From Planctomycetota bacterium (GTDB lineage: Bacteria > Planctomycetota > Planctomycetia > Planctomycetales > Planctomycetaceae), in assembly GCA_014584345.1 (NCBI GenBank), contig JACTNB010000036.1, positions 124,001-188,000 on the forward strand: DNA of 64,000 nucleotides, written 5' to 3'. The notes beneath the pieces were generated by a model, which saw only the letters and a program-made list of their open reading frames with translations, was not told the DNA's origin and made no database searches. How positions within the stretch are numbered: the first letter of the stretch is position 1; each line of letters starts with the position of its first letter. This document shows, one piece after another, positions 19,836-30,480 of this stretch. The position numbers and the translations under genes were made by a program.

Positions 19836-22334
19836 ATGACCACCCAACGGCTGACATATCTGGGCCTGGAATCCTTCTGGTGGGGAGGCCTGCTGCTGAT
19901 TTGCTTTCTCGTCGCCGTGGGAGTGGTGGTTTCGATCTATCGTTACGAGCGGCGCCTGGTTTCCCGCCCCGTGGGCTGGGGATTGCTGACGTTGCGGATC
20001 GGCGTGCTGGTGTTACTGTTGCTGATGGCGCTCCAGCCGACGCTGACCTGGACCAGCGACATCAAGCAACACTCGAAGGTAATCGTCGCGCTGGATGTTT
20101 CCGAAAGCATGGATCTGGTCGACAAGCATGCGACCGAGACGGAACGATTGCAGTGGGCCGTCGCACTGGGCATGGTCAAACCGGAGGTATTGTCTCTGCA
20201 GCATGGCCACCCCGGAGCTGCGATCGCGGACCCTCCCCGCGCGCAGGATGCGACTGTGGAAAGGGAAGCGGATCCCACCGACTGGCAGCAGTTCACGGAA
20301 ACCTGGGATACCTTAAGTCGCTTCGAAATGTCCCGGCAACTGCTGGCGGCCCCCGGCATCGGTCTGATGGACCAGTTGAGTTCGGTAGCGGGAACGGACC
20401 TGGTGTTGTTTTCCCGTCGGCTGGAAAGTATCTCGCGGAAGGATTTGACGGGCTCTCGGGAGAAGCTGGCCGAGAATCTCATTCCCCAGGTGACATCTTT
20501 TACGGAGTTGTTGCAGGGAGTGGCGGCCCAGGACAATTACACGGCCCTGGTACTGATTACGGACGGAGTGGAGACGGCCCGGGAGCATCCCCTGGAGGCA
20601 GCGGCGCAGCTGGCAGGGCAATCTCGGCCCATCTACGGCATTCTTGCGGGTTCCGTCAGTCAGCCGGTCGATCTGTCGATCGAGTCGGTGGATTACCCGG
20701 ACTCCGTTTACAAGGGGGATCAACCGTTGATCCGCGTGCGTGCCGGCACGCATGGATTCGAACACCAACCGCTGACGGTTACGCTCACCGATGTCGCATC
20801 GGGAAATCGCCAGACACGCGAGATCACGGGGGGAGCCCGGCACGTGGATGTCGAATTCGATCTTCCCTTGAAAACACCGGGGCGGCAGCGATTTATCGTG
20901 GATATCCAGGCGGCATCGGGTGTCCGTCTCGACCTCCTCACGGAACTGCAACTGGAAAACAATCAGCAGGAATTCGGAATACATGTGATCGACGACACGA
21001 CCCATGTCCTGCTGGTCGATGGCGAAGGACGCTGGGAATTTCGTTACCTCGACGCCGCCTTCCAGCGGGATGAACGCGTGGACGTTACTTCCGTGCTGTT
21101 CGAGCAACCCTATTTGGGGCTGCTCCCGCATGCTTTTTTCGACAGCAGCCTGCCCGACAGCAGGAAACCGGGGGGGGCCTTCGAAAAGTTGGATCTGGTC
21201 ATCTGGGGCGACGCAGACACCCGCGATGTCGACCAGGCCACGTGGGAACAACTGGAAAAGTTCGTGGCGGAACGGGGCGGTACGCTGGTAATCTCGTCGG
21301 GCAAGCGGCATTTCGCCAGTCTGACTCAAAACCCGGTGCTGGGCAGGTTGCTGCCGATCGATCATTATCGTCCTCTCGAAAACGTCCGCCAGGATGCCAC
21401 GCTCTCTCCGCAGGACCGGGGCTTTCACTTGCAACTGACCCCGCAGGGGAAACAGCATGCCATTATGAAACTCGATACCGACGCCACTAAGAACGTTGCC
21501 TCCTGGGAAGCCCTGCCCGGTCATATGTGGGGACTGGCGGGTCACCCGAAGCCCGGGGCGGTGGTGCTGGCCACGGCGAAGGATGCCCTGCCGCTGGGAT
21601 CCGACTCCGGTCCCCCGGCCGTGGTCGTGGTACAGAACTACGGTCTGGGCCGCGTGTTGTGGCTGGGTATCGACAGCACGTGGCGTTGGCGGGCGCGGAC
21701 GGGAGACCGCGATCATTACCGGTTTTGGGGTCAGTTGTCTCGCTGGGCGGCGGAAATGCGAACCTCCGCGGGTTCCGACGACGTGCGGTTCGGGATTGAC
21801 AAGTCGGAACTTCAGGTGGGGGAAGAAACCGTGGCGCGGGCTCGCTGGTCGCGGGCGCTGTCGCAGAATGTTGCGGAAATCAAGGCGTTTGTCGAGGTCT
21901 ATCCCGCGGACAAACAGCACCTGGTCCCTCTGCTGAGTTTTCCGCTGGAGGCATTGGAAACCGAACCCCTGCTGCACGAGGCCCGGATTCCTCCGCTGCC
22001 GGTGGGGGAGTATCGCTTGCAACTCAAGGCGCGCGAATTGCCCCTTGGGCCCAAGCCGATTGAAACGGAACTGGTGATCGTGAGTCGAGTCAGCAGCGAA
22101 ACGAATCGACTCTCGGCGGATCGCTCCCTGCTCGATCAATTCGCCGCGTTGACCAACGGGGCGGTGTTTCTCCCGCATGAACTCGCCGAACTGCTGGAAC
22201 GTCTCCACCCAAAATATCGCGAGTTACAGGAAAAACAGGATATTCCCCTCTGGAATCATTGGACATTGTTTGTGATGATGATGATGGTGTTATCCGCCGA
22301 ATGGTTGCTCCGCAAATGGCATGGGCTGCCGTGA
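19836..22334 (+). CDS. Membrane protein with VWA domain and glutamine-amidotransferase-like domain
   Basis: The product has 832 residues. Two N-terminal membrane segments (about 17-38 and 50-68) are followed by a von Willebrand A domain with the metal-site motif DVSES near residue 86 and LITDG near 235. An immunoglobulin-like stretch comes next, then a class-I amidotransferase-like fold around residues 390-620 (VLLVDGEGRWEFRYL, LVIWGDADTR, GGTLVISSGKRHF) with no obvious catalytic cysteine. A last membrane segment lies near 808-826. This is the BatA-like protein usually found with MoxR and DUF58 genes in planctomycetes; here those two are absent. Its usual partners, the DUF4175-type protein and the repeat protein, follow. 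The function is thought to be cell-envelope related. Confidence 0.75.
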   Translation: MTTQRLTYLGLESFWWGGLLLICFLVAVGVVVSIYRYERRLVSRPVGWGLLTLRIGVLVLLLLMALQPTLTWTSDIKQHSKVIVALDVSESMDLVDKHATETERLQWAVALGMVKPEVLSLQHGHPGAAIADPPRAQDATVEREADPTDWQQFTETWDTLSRFEMSRQLLAAPGIGLMDQLSSVAGTDLVLFSRRLESISRKDLTGSREKLAENLIPQVTSFTELLQGVAAQDNYTALVLITDGVETAREHPLEAAAQLAGQSRPIYGILAGSVSQPVDLSIESVDYPDSVYKGDQPLIRVRAGTHGFEHQPLTVTLTDVASGNRQTREITGGARHVDVEFDLPLKTPGRQRFIVDIQAASGVRLDLLTELQLENNQQEFGIHVIDDTTHVLLVDGEGRWEFRYLDAAFQRDERVDVTSVLFEQPYLGLLPHAFFDSSLPDSRKPGGAFEKLDLVIWGDADTRDVDQATWEQLEKFVAERGGTLVISSGKRHFASLTQNPVLGRLLPIDHYRPLENVRQDATLSPQDRGFHLQLTPQGKQHAIMKLDTDATKNVASWEALPGHMWGLAGHPKPGAVVLATAKDALPLGSDSGPPAVVVVQNYGLGRVLWLGIDSTWRWRARTGDRDHYRFWGQLSRWAAEMRTSAGSDDVRFGIDKSELQVGEETVARARWSRALSQNVAEIKAFVEVYPADKQHLVPLLSFPLEALETEPLLHEARIPPLPVGEYRLQLKARELPLGPKPIETELVIVSRVSSETNRLSADRSLLDQFAALTNGAVFLPHELAELLERLHPKYRELQEKQDIPLWNHWTLFVMMMMVLSAEWLLRKWHGLP

Positions 22335-22423
22335 AACCGGGAGTCCTCTCCATGCAGGCAATCACCAGGCGACCCTTGGTCCCTTGCCCTTAGTCTATCC
22401 GCCGTGAATCAGGAATGCCTTGG

Positions 22424-25400
22424 ATGAGCCGACTCTCATTGCCCCAAGCCGCGGGGATGCCGCTGGAATTGCGCCGGGAATTGACTCAACTCGATTTGCG
22501 TCTCCGGTGGGTCAGTTTCGTAAAGGGCTGTGGCAGCCTGCTGTTCGTGGCGTTACTGCTATCGGCGATGTTTCTGGGCGTCGATTTTTTCTTTCCCCTC
22601 TCGGGAGGTATCCGCTTCGGACTGTTGATCATCCTGGCGTTGACGACGCTCTGGCTGGGATATCACTGGTTGCTTTCCCCCCTCACCCGTAAGCGGCAAT
22701 GGCCGGAACTGGCATTTTTAATCGACCGCTCCTTCCCCGAACTGCAGGAACGGGTCAGTTCCACCGTGGAGCTTTCCCTCGTGCCGGAGGAAGCGCGCGG
22801 CATTGCCTCGGAATTCATGCGGCAGCGACTGCGTCAGGAAACGGATAAACGCCTTTCCACGATCGATCTGTGGGAGTGTCTGTCCCTCAGTTCGATGGCA
22901 GCGGCTCTGGCCGCGGGCCTGCTGACGGCCCTGGTCGCCTCGATTCCGCTGTTACTGAACTCCGGGGGGTACTCCCTGTTGTGGCAGCGTCTGCTGACTC
23001 CCTGGCAAAATCTCGATTCCGCAACCAATCTGACTTTCGTGGTGGAAGCAGGGGATCGCACTATTCCCCGGGGGGACGACCTGCTGATTCAGGCCCGGCC
23101 GGAATGGCGGTATGTCGAGGAAACGCCACCTCGGGAGATTCAGCTCACTTGGACCGACGCGCAAGGCAAAACGACAACGCGCGACATGGCCTACGATGGC
23201 CGACTAGGGGTGTATATCGGGAAAATCGCCCAGATCACCAGCCCCCTGAGCTACCACCTTTCCAGCCGGGGGGCGCGTTCCCGCACGTATCACGTGCAGG
23301 TTGCCGATCGCCCGCGCATCCTGGATGTCTCGCTGACCATCGAACCTCCCGCTTACACGAACCAGCCTTCCACGGTGCATGAGGGAGCCATGGGGACCCT
23401 CCGCGCGATTCAGGGAAGCCGTCTGATCGGCCGACTACAATTCGAACATCCCGTCAGCCAGGCTTTCTGGAACTGGAGCACTTCCCGAATCTCCCGTCCC
23501 GCCGAGACGGATATCGCGGAAAACGCCACGGCTGGTTTACCCAGCGAACGCCCCACGTCCTTGCCCGCCACGGTCTCAGCCGACGGGTATTCCGCCGTGG
23601 TCGAGGTGGTGGCCGACCAATCCGATACGTTTCAGTTCGATGTCGTCAGCAGCGCCGGGCTGCACAACATCAACGAACCCGCACGCATGATTCAAGTCAT
23701 TGCCGACCGCCCTCCCCGTGTTGAAATTGCCGGCGACAGCGAGCCGATCAAGGTGCGCCCGGACGAAATCGTCCCTCTCGAGATTCTGGCCGACGACGAC
23801 TTCGGCGTGCTGGAGTTGCAGGTCGTGGTGGAATACTTAACCACCGGTCAGGACAGGCCCCCGGTGCCGGACTGGAGTTCCGCTGCGACGGGCCCAACGG
23901 CGCGACTGGTGGTGGATCGCTACGAACTGAATCTGGCCCCGTTGAATCTGAAGAATGGAGATATCCTGGGTTACCGCGCGGTGGCCCGCGACGGGCGTCC
24001 CGATCCCCGCCCCAATGAAGTGTGGACCCCCCGCCGTGTGTTGCTGATCAACCAGGAGGTGAAATCGCTGGCGGGACAGGATGTCGAGGAGTTTTACGAG
24101 GCGATGCGGCGGCAGGCGGAAATCGTGCGCAACGAAGTGGCCGGGCATCGCAAGGAAGTGGAGCGTCAGCGAAGTGAACTCGATCCCAAACCGCGCGAGG
24201 ATGTCCTGTCCACCCTGACCGAAAAAAAGCCGGCCTGGCTGCAACAAAAACTGTCGCTTTCCCTGCAACTGGACGACCTGTCCCATAAGCTGCAACAGCG
24301 TCCCATCACCGAAGCGCTCTCCCGCCTGAATGCCGAACCGGCCCGTGAAATGATCGATCAGGCTGCCCAGAGGCTCGAAGCCTTCGAAGCCGCGAGCGGT
24401 CAGGATGCCCTGGAAAATATCCGGGCCGATGAAACCGCGCTCCGCGAAGCCGAAGGATTGCTGAACCGGCTGGTCAATCAACTCCGCGACGCCGAACGCA
24501 TCGAACAGGAACTGACGGAACTGCAACGCCTGGCCCGCCGCGCCCGCGAACTGGCACAACAGGCGGCTCAACTCGACCAGACCCCCAAGCAACCCCAGGA
24601 GGAACGGAAACCAGAGGACAACGCAATCCCGGAACAGCCCGAGACCGCCCCTCTCGATCAGTTGCAACAGGAATACGCGGCCCTGTCGCACGACCTCGAC
24701 AATCTGTTGAGTCGTCGGCCCGAGTTGAAACAGGCCGCCAAGAACGCGTTACTCAGTAATCTCTCCGATGCGGCCGACCTCGCCGAGGCTTTGGCCGCCC
24801 AGCAGGCACAACTCACCGAAAGCTTGGAAAACGCGCAAGCGGAACAGCGAGAACGGCAGGCCCCGCTCGAGACACACCTGCGTGAAACCCTCGATCTGGC
24901 GGCGGAACTGGCTGCCCGTTCCGAGCAGGAAGCGGCGCGACGGGCTGCACCTGTCTTCAATGCCGACCCCACCGGGCAGGCCCTGGAACAACAGCAGGCG
25001 GCCAATCAGGGGAGAGCCGAACAGGCTCTGCAACAGGCCCGGGAAGCCCTCGCACGTTTTGAACAGACGCACGCGGAAACTCCACCCCTACCCGCCGATG
25101 CCGCTTCCGCCGCACGTCAACTGGCCGAACAAGCCCGCACGCTGGCCGACCGGGCCGAGCAACTGACCTCCCAGCGGAAATCCCTGGACAAGGAGCAACG
25201 GGCCGCCGAGGAAGCCGCCCGTAAACTCCAGCAACCGGTGCCACGCGAGCAGCAGGCCCTGCGCGAGCAACAGGCACAGGAACTTGCCCGACAGCAGGAA
25301 CAAATCGCCGAACGCATTGCCGGCTTGATGCAGGCCACCGCGAACCTGGAAACGCCTCCCGCTCAGAAATGGATTCAACCCGATATCCTCGATTCCTTCG

Positions 25401-27898
25401 ATCGGGCTGCCGACGAGCTGGCCCGCAGGTCGGACCAGGCAAGTCCGCGACTCAAGGAGGCCGCCAAGCATCTGGAGACGCTTGCCAAGAATCTCGGCAC
25501 ACCCGAGGACCGGCTGAAACGGACCGAACAGCCCCTGGCATCGATTCAGGATCAGGCGGCTCAACTCGCGAAACAACTGCGGGAGCAGCGTGCCAAGGCC
25601 GACGCGGGGGAAGCCATCGATCCAGGTCAATTCGAGGAACTGGCCCGCCGTCAACAGGATCAGGCCAAGCAACTGCTGCAACAGGACACGCTCGATCAGG
25701 AAGAAAAACTGGTCGAAGCGGTGGAGTCCGCCCAGGCTGCCAGCGATACACTGAAAGCGAAGGATCTGGCCCAGGCCATCGAGGCACAACAAAAGTTTGC
25801 CGAACAACTCGCCCAACTGCAGCAGGCGCTGCGGAACTCGGCAGCGAACGAAGAACCCGGAGAAACTCCACCCGTCCCTCCCGCCGCGGAACGAAAGACA
25901 CAACAGCAGGCCTGGGAACAGGCTGATCTGCCCGCGGAACTCCGCAAAACCCGCTTCCCCCAGCGCGACGAGCAAACTCCCGACCTTTCGCAACAACTCG
26001 AACGTCTGTCGGCACAGCAACAACAGTTGAACGAAAAAACCGCGCAGACGCTCGCGGAACACACCACGCCCGAACAGCAACAGGAACTCCGCAACCGCTT
26101 GAGTCAACTGGCTGGCGAGCAGCGGCAACTCGCCGAACAAGCCGAGCAACTGCGAGGCAAACAGGCGGCGCTTCCACGGATGCAGTCCCAGGAGGCTCTG
26201 CGCGATGCCGCCGAAGCCCTGCAGCAAGGGCAGCCCGAACAGGCCGTCATGCAACAACAGCAAGCTGCGCGGCGTCTCGAACAGGCCCGGAAACAATTGC
26301 AGGAAGCACAAGCGTCTCCCCCGGCTGGCGCGGAAACGCCTCAACAGCAACCCGAACACCCCCCCCTCGAACAACTGACGGAAGCCCTGGCCCGAAAACT
26401 CGACGAACTCGATCGGCAATTTCAGCAGTCGAGCCAGGTGGCGACACCTCCGATGCCGGAGGATACCGCCAGCCGTCCGAATGAAAACGGCACGGAACAA
26501 TCGCCAGCGGCCGCACAACAGGCCGATGCCTCCCAAAAGCAACCCGGAGCGCAAACTCCCCAGGATAATAACCAGGACCACCTGCTGCAGGCGCTACAAA
26601 GACTGCGGGAAAGCCAGCAGCGCATTGCCGAACAAGCTCAGCAACTGGCCCGGCAAACCGAAACCAGTACCCCCGATAAAAAAGACCTGGCCCAGGCCCT
26701 GAACCAGGCGGCTCAACAGGCACGCGCCGCCACGGATCAACTGGAAAGCGGCCAGTTGCAGGGAGCAGCCGATCAGGCCCAGCAGGCGCGGCAGCAACTC
26801 ACCCAGGCCGCAGAGCAACCGCCAGCCAGCCCGGCTGCACAGTCGGCAACCGCTCAATTGGCGCAACAACAGCAGCAACTCGCCGAACAGATCCAGCAGA
26901 TCGCCGACAATCCGCAGGCCGCCCAGGCAGCGCGTCAGACGTTGCAGGAGCAACTTAACGAACAGGCCGACCGCTTGACCGAGGCGTTGCGGCGCATCGC
27001 AAACGAAACGCAGGCCAAGCCGATTGATGATCGCCACAACGGTCAGCAGGTGGGACAACTCAGTCAACAGTCTGGCCAGGCCAACTCCACCATGCAACAG
27101 TCCCTGCGGGAAAGCCAGCAGGGAAATCTCCAGGAAGCAACCCAAGATTCCCGCCAGGCCAGCCAGCAATTGCGGGAACTGGCCAACCAGTCCGCAAAAC
27201 TCGCCGACATGAAGCGGGATACCCTCGTTCCCGAGCCTGTCGGCGAGGAAGCCGCGGAAGCGTCGCGGCAGTTGACTCAAGCCCGCCAGGCCCTCGAACA
27301 GGCCCGGCAGCAGGCCGATCAGCAGGCCCCGCCGAGTCCCTCCTCGGAACAGGGGACTCCCCAATCCACGGGGCAGCCACAAGACAGTTCCAACAAACAG
27401 GCCACGAATCAGTCCACCCCCCCGGGACAAGCCTCCACGTCCCCCGACGCGCCCAGTTCTCCCGGCACTCCTTCCGATCAACCGGGCACTCCCGGTCAGG
27501 ATCCCAACATGCCGGATACTCCCCTGCAGCAGCTCGCGCGGGAACTGGCACAAGCGGCTCAGTCGCTCCAGCAGGCACATCAAAACTTGCAACCGAAACA
27601 GCAATCCTCTCCTCCCAAGCCGCAACAGTCGCGGCAAGAGGAGTCCTCCCCCTCCGGCCAACCGTCGGAAAGCGCCGATTCCACCGCCGGGAATCAGTCA
27701 CCTCTTCCGGCGGATGGGCCGTTGACCGGAGAAATCCTGAAATCGGCCATCATGCGAGACTGGGGCAAGCGCCAGGGTGTTCTGGAAGCCGACCTCACCG
27801 ATTCCCGTCGGCGGGCCATCGACCAGGAATACGCCCCGCTCATTCAACGTTACTTTGAATCCCTCGCCAAGCCCGCGGAAGGGAATCCCCAGCCATGA
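22424..27898 (+). CDS. Giant DUF4175-type membrane protein with glutamine-rich coiled coil
   Basis: The product has 1824 residues. Three membrane segments lie near residues 34-57, 62-82 and 146-168. A beta-rich extracytoplasmic part (about 200-560) follows, with REIQLTWTDAQG and ILADDDFGVLELQV as in DUF4175 proteins. Residues about 560-1720 are an enormous helical region packed with Gln, Ala, Leu and Glu (repeats such as EQAQQL, ARQQL), and the tail is Ser/Pro/Gln-rich. The last 50 residues are conserved-looking and charged. ATG 22424 is preferred to 22415 because AGGA is well spaced. It overlaps the next gene by 4 bases, so translation is coupled. A structural envelope role is likely. Confidence 0.75.
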   Translation: MSRLSLPQAAGMPLELRRELTQLDLRLRWVSFVKGCGSLLFVALLLSAMFLGVDFFFPLSGGIRFGLLIILALTTLWLGYHWLLSPLTRKRQWPELAFLIDRSFPELQERVSSTVELSLVPEEARGIASEFMRQRLRQETDKRLSTIDLWECLSLSSMAAALAAGLLTALVASIPLLLNSGGYSLLWQRLLTPWQNLDSATNLTFVVEAGDRTIPRGDDLLIQARPEWRYVEETPPREIQLTWTDAQGKTTTRDMAYDGRLGVYIGKIAQITSPLSYHLSSRGARSRTYHVQVADRPRILDVSLTIEPPAYTNQPSTVHEGAMGTLRAIQGSRLIGRLQFEHPVSQAFWNWSTSRISRPAETDIAENATAGLPSERPTSLPATVSADGYSAVVEVVADQSDTFQFDVVSSAGLHNINEPARMIQVIADRPPRVEIAGDSEPIKVRPDEIVPLEILADDDFGVLELQVVVEYLTTGQDRPPVPDWSSAATGPTARLVVDRYELNLAPLNLKNGDILGYRAVARDGRPDPRPNEVWTPRRVLLINQEVKSLAGQDVEEFYEAMRRQAEIVRNEVAGHRKEVERQRSELDPKPREDVLSTLTEKKPAWLQQKLSLSLQLDDLSHKLQQRPITEALSRLNAEPAREMIDQAAQRLEAFEAASGQDALENIRADETALREAEGLLNRLVNQLRDAERIEQELTELQRLARRARELAQQAAQLDQTPKQPQEERKPEDNAIPEQPETAPLDQLQQEYAALSHDLDNLLSRRPELKQAAKNALLSNLSDAADLAEALAAQQAQLTESLENAQAEQRERQAPLETHLRETLDLAAELAARSEQEAARRAAPVFNADPTGQALEQQQAANQGRAEQALQQAREALARFEQTHAETPPLPADAASAARQLAEQARTLADRAEQLTSQRKSLDKEQRAAEEAARKLQQPVPREQQALREQQAQELARQQEQIAERIAGLMQATANLETPPAQKWIQPDILDSFDRAADELARRSDQASPRLKEAAKHLETLAKNLGTPEDRLKRTEQPLASIQDQAAQLAKQLREQRAKADAGEAIDPGQFEELARRQQDQAKQLLQQDTLDQEEKLVEAVESAQAASDTLKAKDLAQAIEAQQKFAEQLAQLQQALRNSAANEEPGETPPVPPAAERKTQQQAWEQADLPAELRKTRFPQRDEQTPDLSQQLERLSAQQQQLNEKTAQTLAEHTTPEQQQELRNRLSQLAGEQRQLAEQAEQLRGKQAALPRMQSQEALRDAAEALQQGQPEQAVMQQQQAARRLEQARKQLQEAQASPPAGAETPQQQPEHPPLEQLTEALARKLDELDRQFQQSSQVATPPMPEDTASRPNENGTEQSPAAAQQADASQKQPGAQTPQDNNQDHLLQALQRLRESQQRIAEQAQQLARQTETSTPDKKDLAQALNQAAQQARAATDQLESGQLQGAADQAQQARQQLTQAAEQPPASPAAQSATAQLAQQQQQLAEQIQQIADNPQAAQAARQTLQEQLNEQADRLTEALRRIANETQAKPIDDRHNGQQVGQLSQQSGQANSTMQQSLRESQQGNLQEATQDSRQASQQLRELANQSAKLADMKRDTLVPEPVGEEAAEASRQLTQARQALEQARQQADQQAPPSPSSEQGTPQSTGQPQDSSNKQATNQSTPPGQASTSPDAPSSPGTPSDQPGTPGQDPNMPDTPLQQLARELAQAAQSLQQAHQNLQPKQQSSPPKPQQSRQEESSPSGQPSESADSTAGNQSPLPADGPLTGEILKSAIMRDWGKRQGVLEADLTDSRRRAIDQEYAPLIQRYFESLAKPAEGNPQP

Positions 27899-28938
27899 GG
27901 TCGCTCGTCTGGCAGGCCTGCGTGGTGCTCGGGATCGCCCTGCTGCTGCCCTTGCCTCGCGCGGGGGCGCAGCCCAAATGGACGGATCGCGAGGTCGATC
28001 GCTCCATCAATCAGGCGCTGGAATACATCGCCAAGCGTCAACACCCCGACGGTGCCTGGAGCATCGATTCCATCGGCGAATCGACCGCCGCCACGTCCCT
28101 GGCGGTCATGGCGTTCCTGGCGGCGGGGCATACACCCGGCGAGGGACCGTACGGCGTGCAAATCGAAAAGGGGATCCGCTGGGTGATCGATCACCAGGAA
28201 CCGAACGGGATGCTGATCCACAAAACCAGCCACGGGCCGATGTACAGTCACGGCATCAGTACGTTGATGCTGGCGGAAGTGGTCGGCATGCTCCGGCTGG
28301 AAGACGCGGCCCGGGCGCGGCGGGCACTCGAACGGGGGATTCGTTTGATTCTCGAGGCTCAGGCGATTCCCAAAAACGAACGTCACCAGGGGGGCTGGCG
28401 CTATCAACCCTCGAGCCGCGACAGCGACCTCAGCGTGACCGGCTGGCAACTCCTGGCGCTCCGCGCCGCCAAGGATATCGGTTGCGACGTCCCCGCGGAG
28501 GCCATCGATCTGGCGGTGGAATACGTCAAGCAGTGCGCCACCCCCGAACAGCGAGGGTTTGCCTATCAGCCCGGCGGAGGCTCCACGGCCACGCGCGCCG
28601 GGACCGGCATTTTATGTCTGGAAATTTGCGGCGTGCATGGCAGCAAGGAAGCCGTCGGAGCGGCCGAAATCCTGCTCCGCGAGCCGCTCAAATATGGAGA
28701 CTCGTATTTCTATTACGGGGTGTACTATTGCTCCATTGGCATGTTCAAGCTGGGAGGAAACTACTGGGAACAAACGCGTAACCAGGTGTTTTCGATCTTG
28801 CTGGAGCGTCAGGAAGGGGATGGCAGTTTTCCGGCCCAGGATGCCTCCGAGCGGCGGCAGGGAGGCGTTTATTCCACCAGCCTGGCCGTGCTGGCGCTCT
28901 CGATTGAATATCGCTATCTGCCCATCTACCAGCGCTGA
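27895..28938 (+). CDS. Secreted protein with prenyltransferase/squalene-cyclase repeats
   Basis: The product has 347 residues. A signal peptide ends near RAGAQP (residue 25). The rest is an alpha-alpha toroid with repeated motifs of the QW type: KRQHPDGAWSIDS, GGWRYQPSS, GTGILCLEICG and RQEGDGSFPAQD. Such repeat proteins in planctomycetes usually lack the DxDD catalytic motif of real squalene cyclases, and none is seen here, so it is probably a binding or scaffold protein rather than an enzyme. The ATG overlaps the stop of the DUF4175-type gene (ATGA), which places it in the same operon. Confidence 0.75.
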   Translation: MRSLVWQACVVLGIALLLPLPRAGAQPKWTDREVDRSINQALEYIAKRQHPDGAWSIDSIGESTAATSLAVMAFLAAGHTPGEGPYGVQIEKGIRWVIDHQEPNGMLIHKTSHGPMYSHGISTLMLAEVVGMLRLEDAARARRALERGIRLILEAQAIPKNERHQGGWRYQPSSRDSDLSVTGWQLLALRAAKDIGCDVPAEAIDLAVEYVKQCATPEQRGFAYQPGGGSTATRAGTGILCLEICGVHGSKEAVGAAEILLREPLKYGDSYFYYGVYYCSIGMFKLGGNYWEQTRNQVFSILLERQEGDGSFPAQDASERRQGGVYSTSLAVLALSIEYRYLPIYQR

Positions 28939-29088
28939 GACCCACGGTTGGAATCCCCGGGGCTCCCGGGCTGGGATTGTCTCCGCTTCCGCTTTCCCGC
29001 TATATTCGCGATTTGCAGCTCGAGAAATCGGATTTCGGGAGCACCAGCGAGAGGGAGTTCCCTTGGTATCTGCACAGGACAGGATGGC

Positions 29089-30480
29089 ATGAATCAGTAT
29101 GATGTTATCGTGATTGGCACCGGCCCCGGAGGCGAAGGGGCTGCCATGCAGGCGTGCAAGGAAGGCAAAAAGGTGGCCGTCATTGAACGCTACCACCAGA
29201 TTGGGGGAGGCTGCACGCATTGGGGGACGATTCCCAGCAAAGCCCTGAGGCACGCAATCTTCCGCGCGTCGGAACTGAATTCCAGCGACCTGAACAAGGA
29301 ACTGGGCGTCACCATCAAAATGGATTTTGCCACGCTGCGGCGTGGTGCGGGCGCGGTGATTTCCAAGCAGGTCAACATGCGGCAAGGTTTTTACACCCGC
29401 AACCGCATCGATCTGATCCATGGGGAAGCCCGCTTCGTCGATCTGCATACCATTGAAGTGTGCGAGGAAGGGGGCGGGTGCCAGTTACTGACTTCCGACG
29501 CCGTGGTGATCGCCACCGGTTCGCGTCCCTATCGTCCCCGGAACGTCGATTTCTCCCATCCCCGCGTGTTCGACAGCGACACCATTCTGAACATGGACGC
29601 GACCCCCAGCTCCATCACGATCTACGGGGCAGGCGTGATCGGCTGCGAATACGCCTCCATGTTCCGCAACATCGGCTGCAAGGTGAATCTGGTCAACAGC
29701 CGCGACAAGCTGCTCGAATTCCTGGACGATGAAATCATCGATGCCCTCAGTTACCACCTGCGGGATCGCGGCGTGTTGATTCGTCACCGTGAAACCTTCG
29801 ATCGCATTGAACCACTCGACGATGGCGTCGTGCTGCATTTGCAGTCCGGCAAAATGCTCAAGACGGATATCCTGCTCTGGGCGGCCGGACGCATGGGCAA
29901 CAGCGATAACATGGGCCTGGAGGCGATCGATTTGCCGGCCAACAGCCGCGGGCAGATCGAAGTCAACGAAAACTTTCAGACCAAGTATCCCCATATCTAT
30001 GCCGTGGGAGACGTCATCGGCCCCCCCTCCCTGGCTTCCGCCGCCTACGTGCAGGGGCGTTATGCCGCCACCCACCTGATTCACGGGCAGGCGGATCAGG
30101 AAATGGTGCTGGATATCCCCACGGGAATTTACACCAGCCCGGAAATCAGCTCCATCGGGAAGACGGAACGCGATCTCACCGAAGCCCGCATTCCTTACGA
30201 GGTCGGCCATTCCATGTTCAAGAGCATCGCCCGCGCCCAGATCACCGGCCAGACCGTGGGAATGCTGAAGCTGTTGTTTCACCGCGAAACCCTGGAAATC
30301 CTGGGAATCCACTGCATGGGTGCCAATGCGTCCGAAATCATTCACATCGGCCAGGCGATCATGTCCCAGCAAGGTTCCGCCAACAGCCTCAAGTATTTCA
30401 TGAACACCACGTTCAACTATCCCACCATGGCCGAGGCCTATCGCGTCGCCGCCCTCAACGGCTTCAATCGTTTATTCTAG
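29089..30480 (+). CDS. sthA: Soluble pyridine nucleotide transhydrogenase
   Basis: The product has 463 residues and is a flavoprotein of the disulfide-reductase superfamily. The FAD loop is GTGPGGEGAA (residues 10-19), and the second nucleotide loop is YGAGVIGCEYAS. The usual redox pair CxxxxC is replaced by GGGCTHWGTIPSKALR, with one Cys only. That is the hallmark of SthA, which passes hydride between NADPH and NAD+ instead of reducing a disulfide. The dimer-interface motif near the C-terminus is replaced in the same way. ATG 29089 has ACAGGA just before it. It follows the repeat-protein gene by 150 bases on the same strand. Confidence 0.93.
   Translation: MNQYDVIVIGTGPGGEGAAMQACKEGKKVAVIERYHQIGGGCTHWGTIPSKALRHAIFRASELNSSDLNKELGVTIKMDFATLRRGAGAVISKQVNMRQGFYTRNRIDLIHGEARFVDLHTIEVCEEGGGCQLLTSDAVVIATGSRPYRPRNVDFSHPRVFDSDTILNMDATPSSITIYGAGVIGCEYASMFRNIGCKVNLVNSRDKLLEFLDDEIIDALSYHLRDRGVLIRHRETFDRIEPLDDGVVLHLQSGKMLKTDILLWAAGRMGNSDNMGLEAIDLPANSRGQIEVNENFQTKYPHIYAVGDVIGPPSLASAAYVQGRYAATHLIHGQADQEMVLDIPTGIYTSPEISSIGKTERDLTEARIPYEVGHSMFKSIARAQITGQTVGMLKLLFHRETLEILGIHCMGANASEIIHIGQAIMSQQGSANSLKYFMNTTFNYPTMAEAYRVAALNGFNRLF

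Noticed and set aside
20313..22208. Open frame of about 630 codons on the minus strand
   Set aside because: Antisense to the VWA-protein gene, rich in Arg/Gln/Pro with no family likeness.
25088..27661. Leu/Gly/Phe-rich open frames on the minus strand that look like membrane proteins
   Set aside because: They are the reverse of the Gln-rich coiled-coil part of the DUF4175-type gene; CTG/CAG-type codons give Leu-rich shadows.
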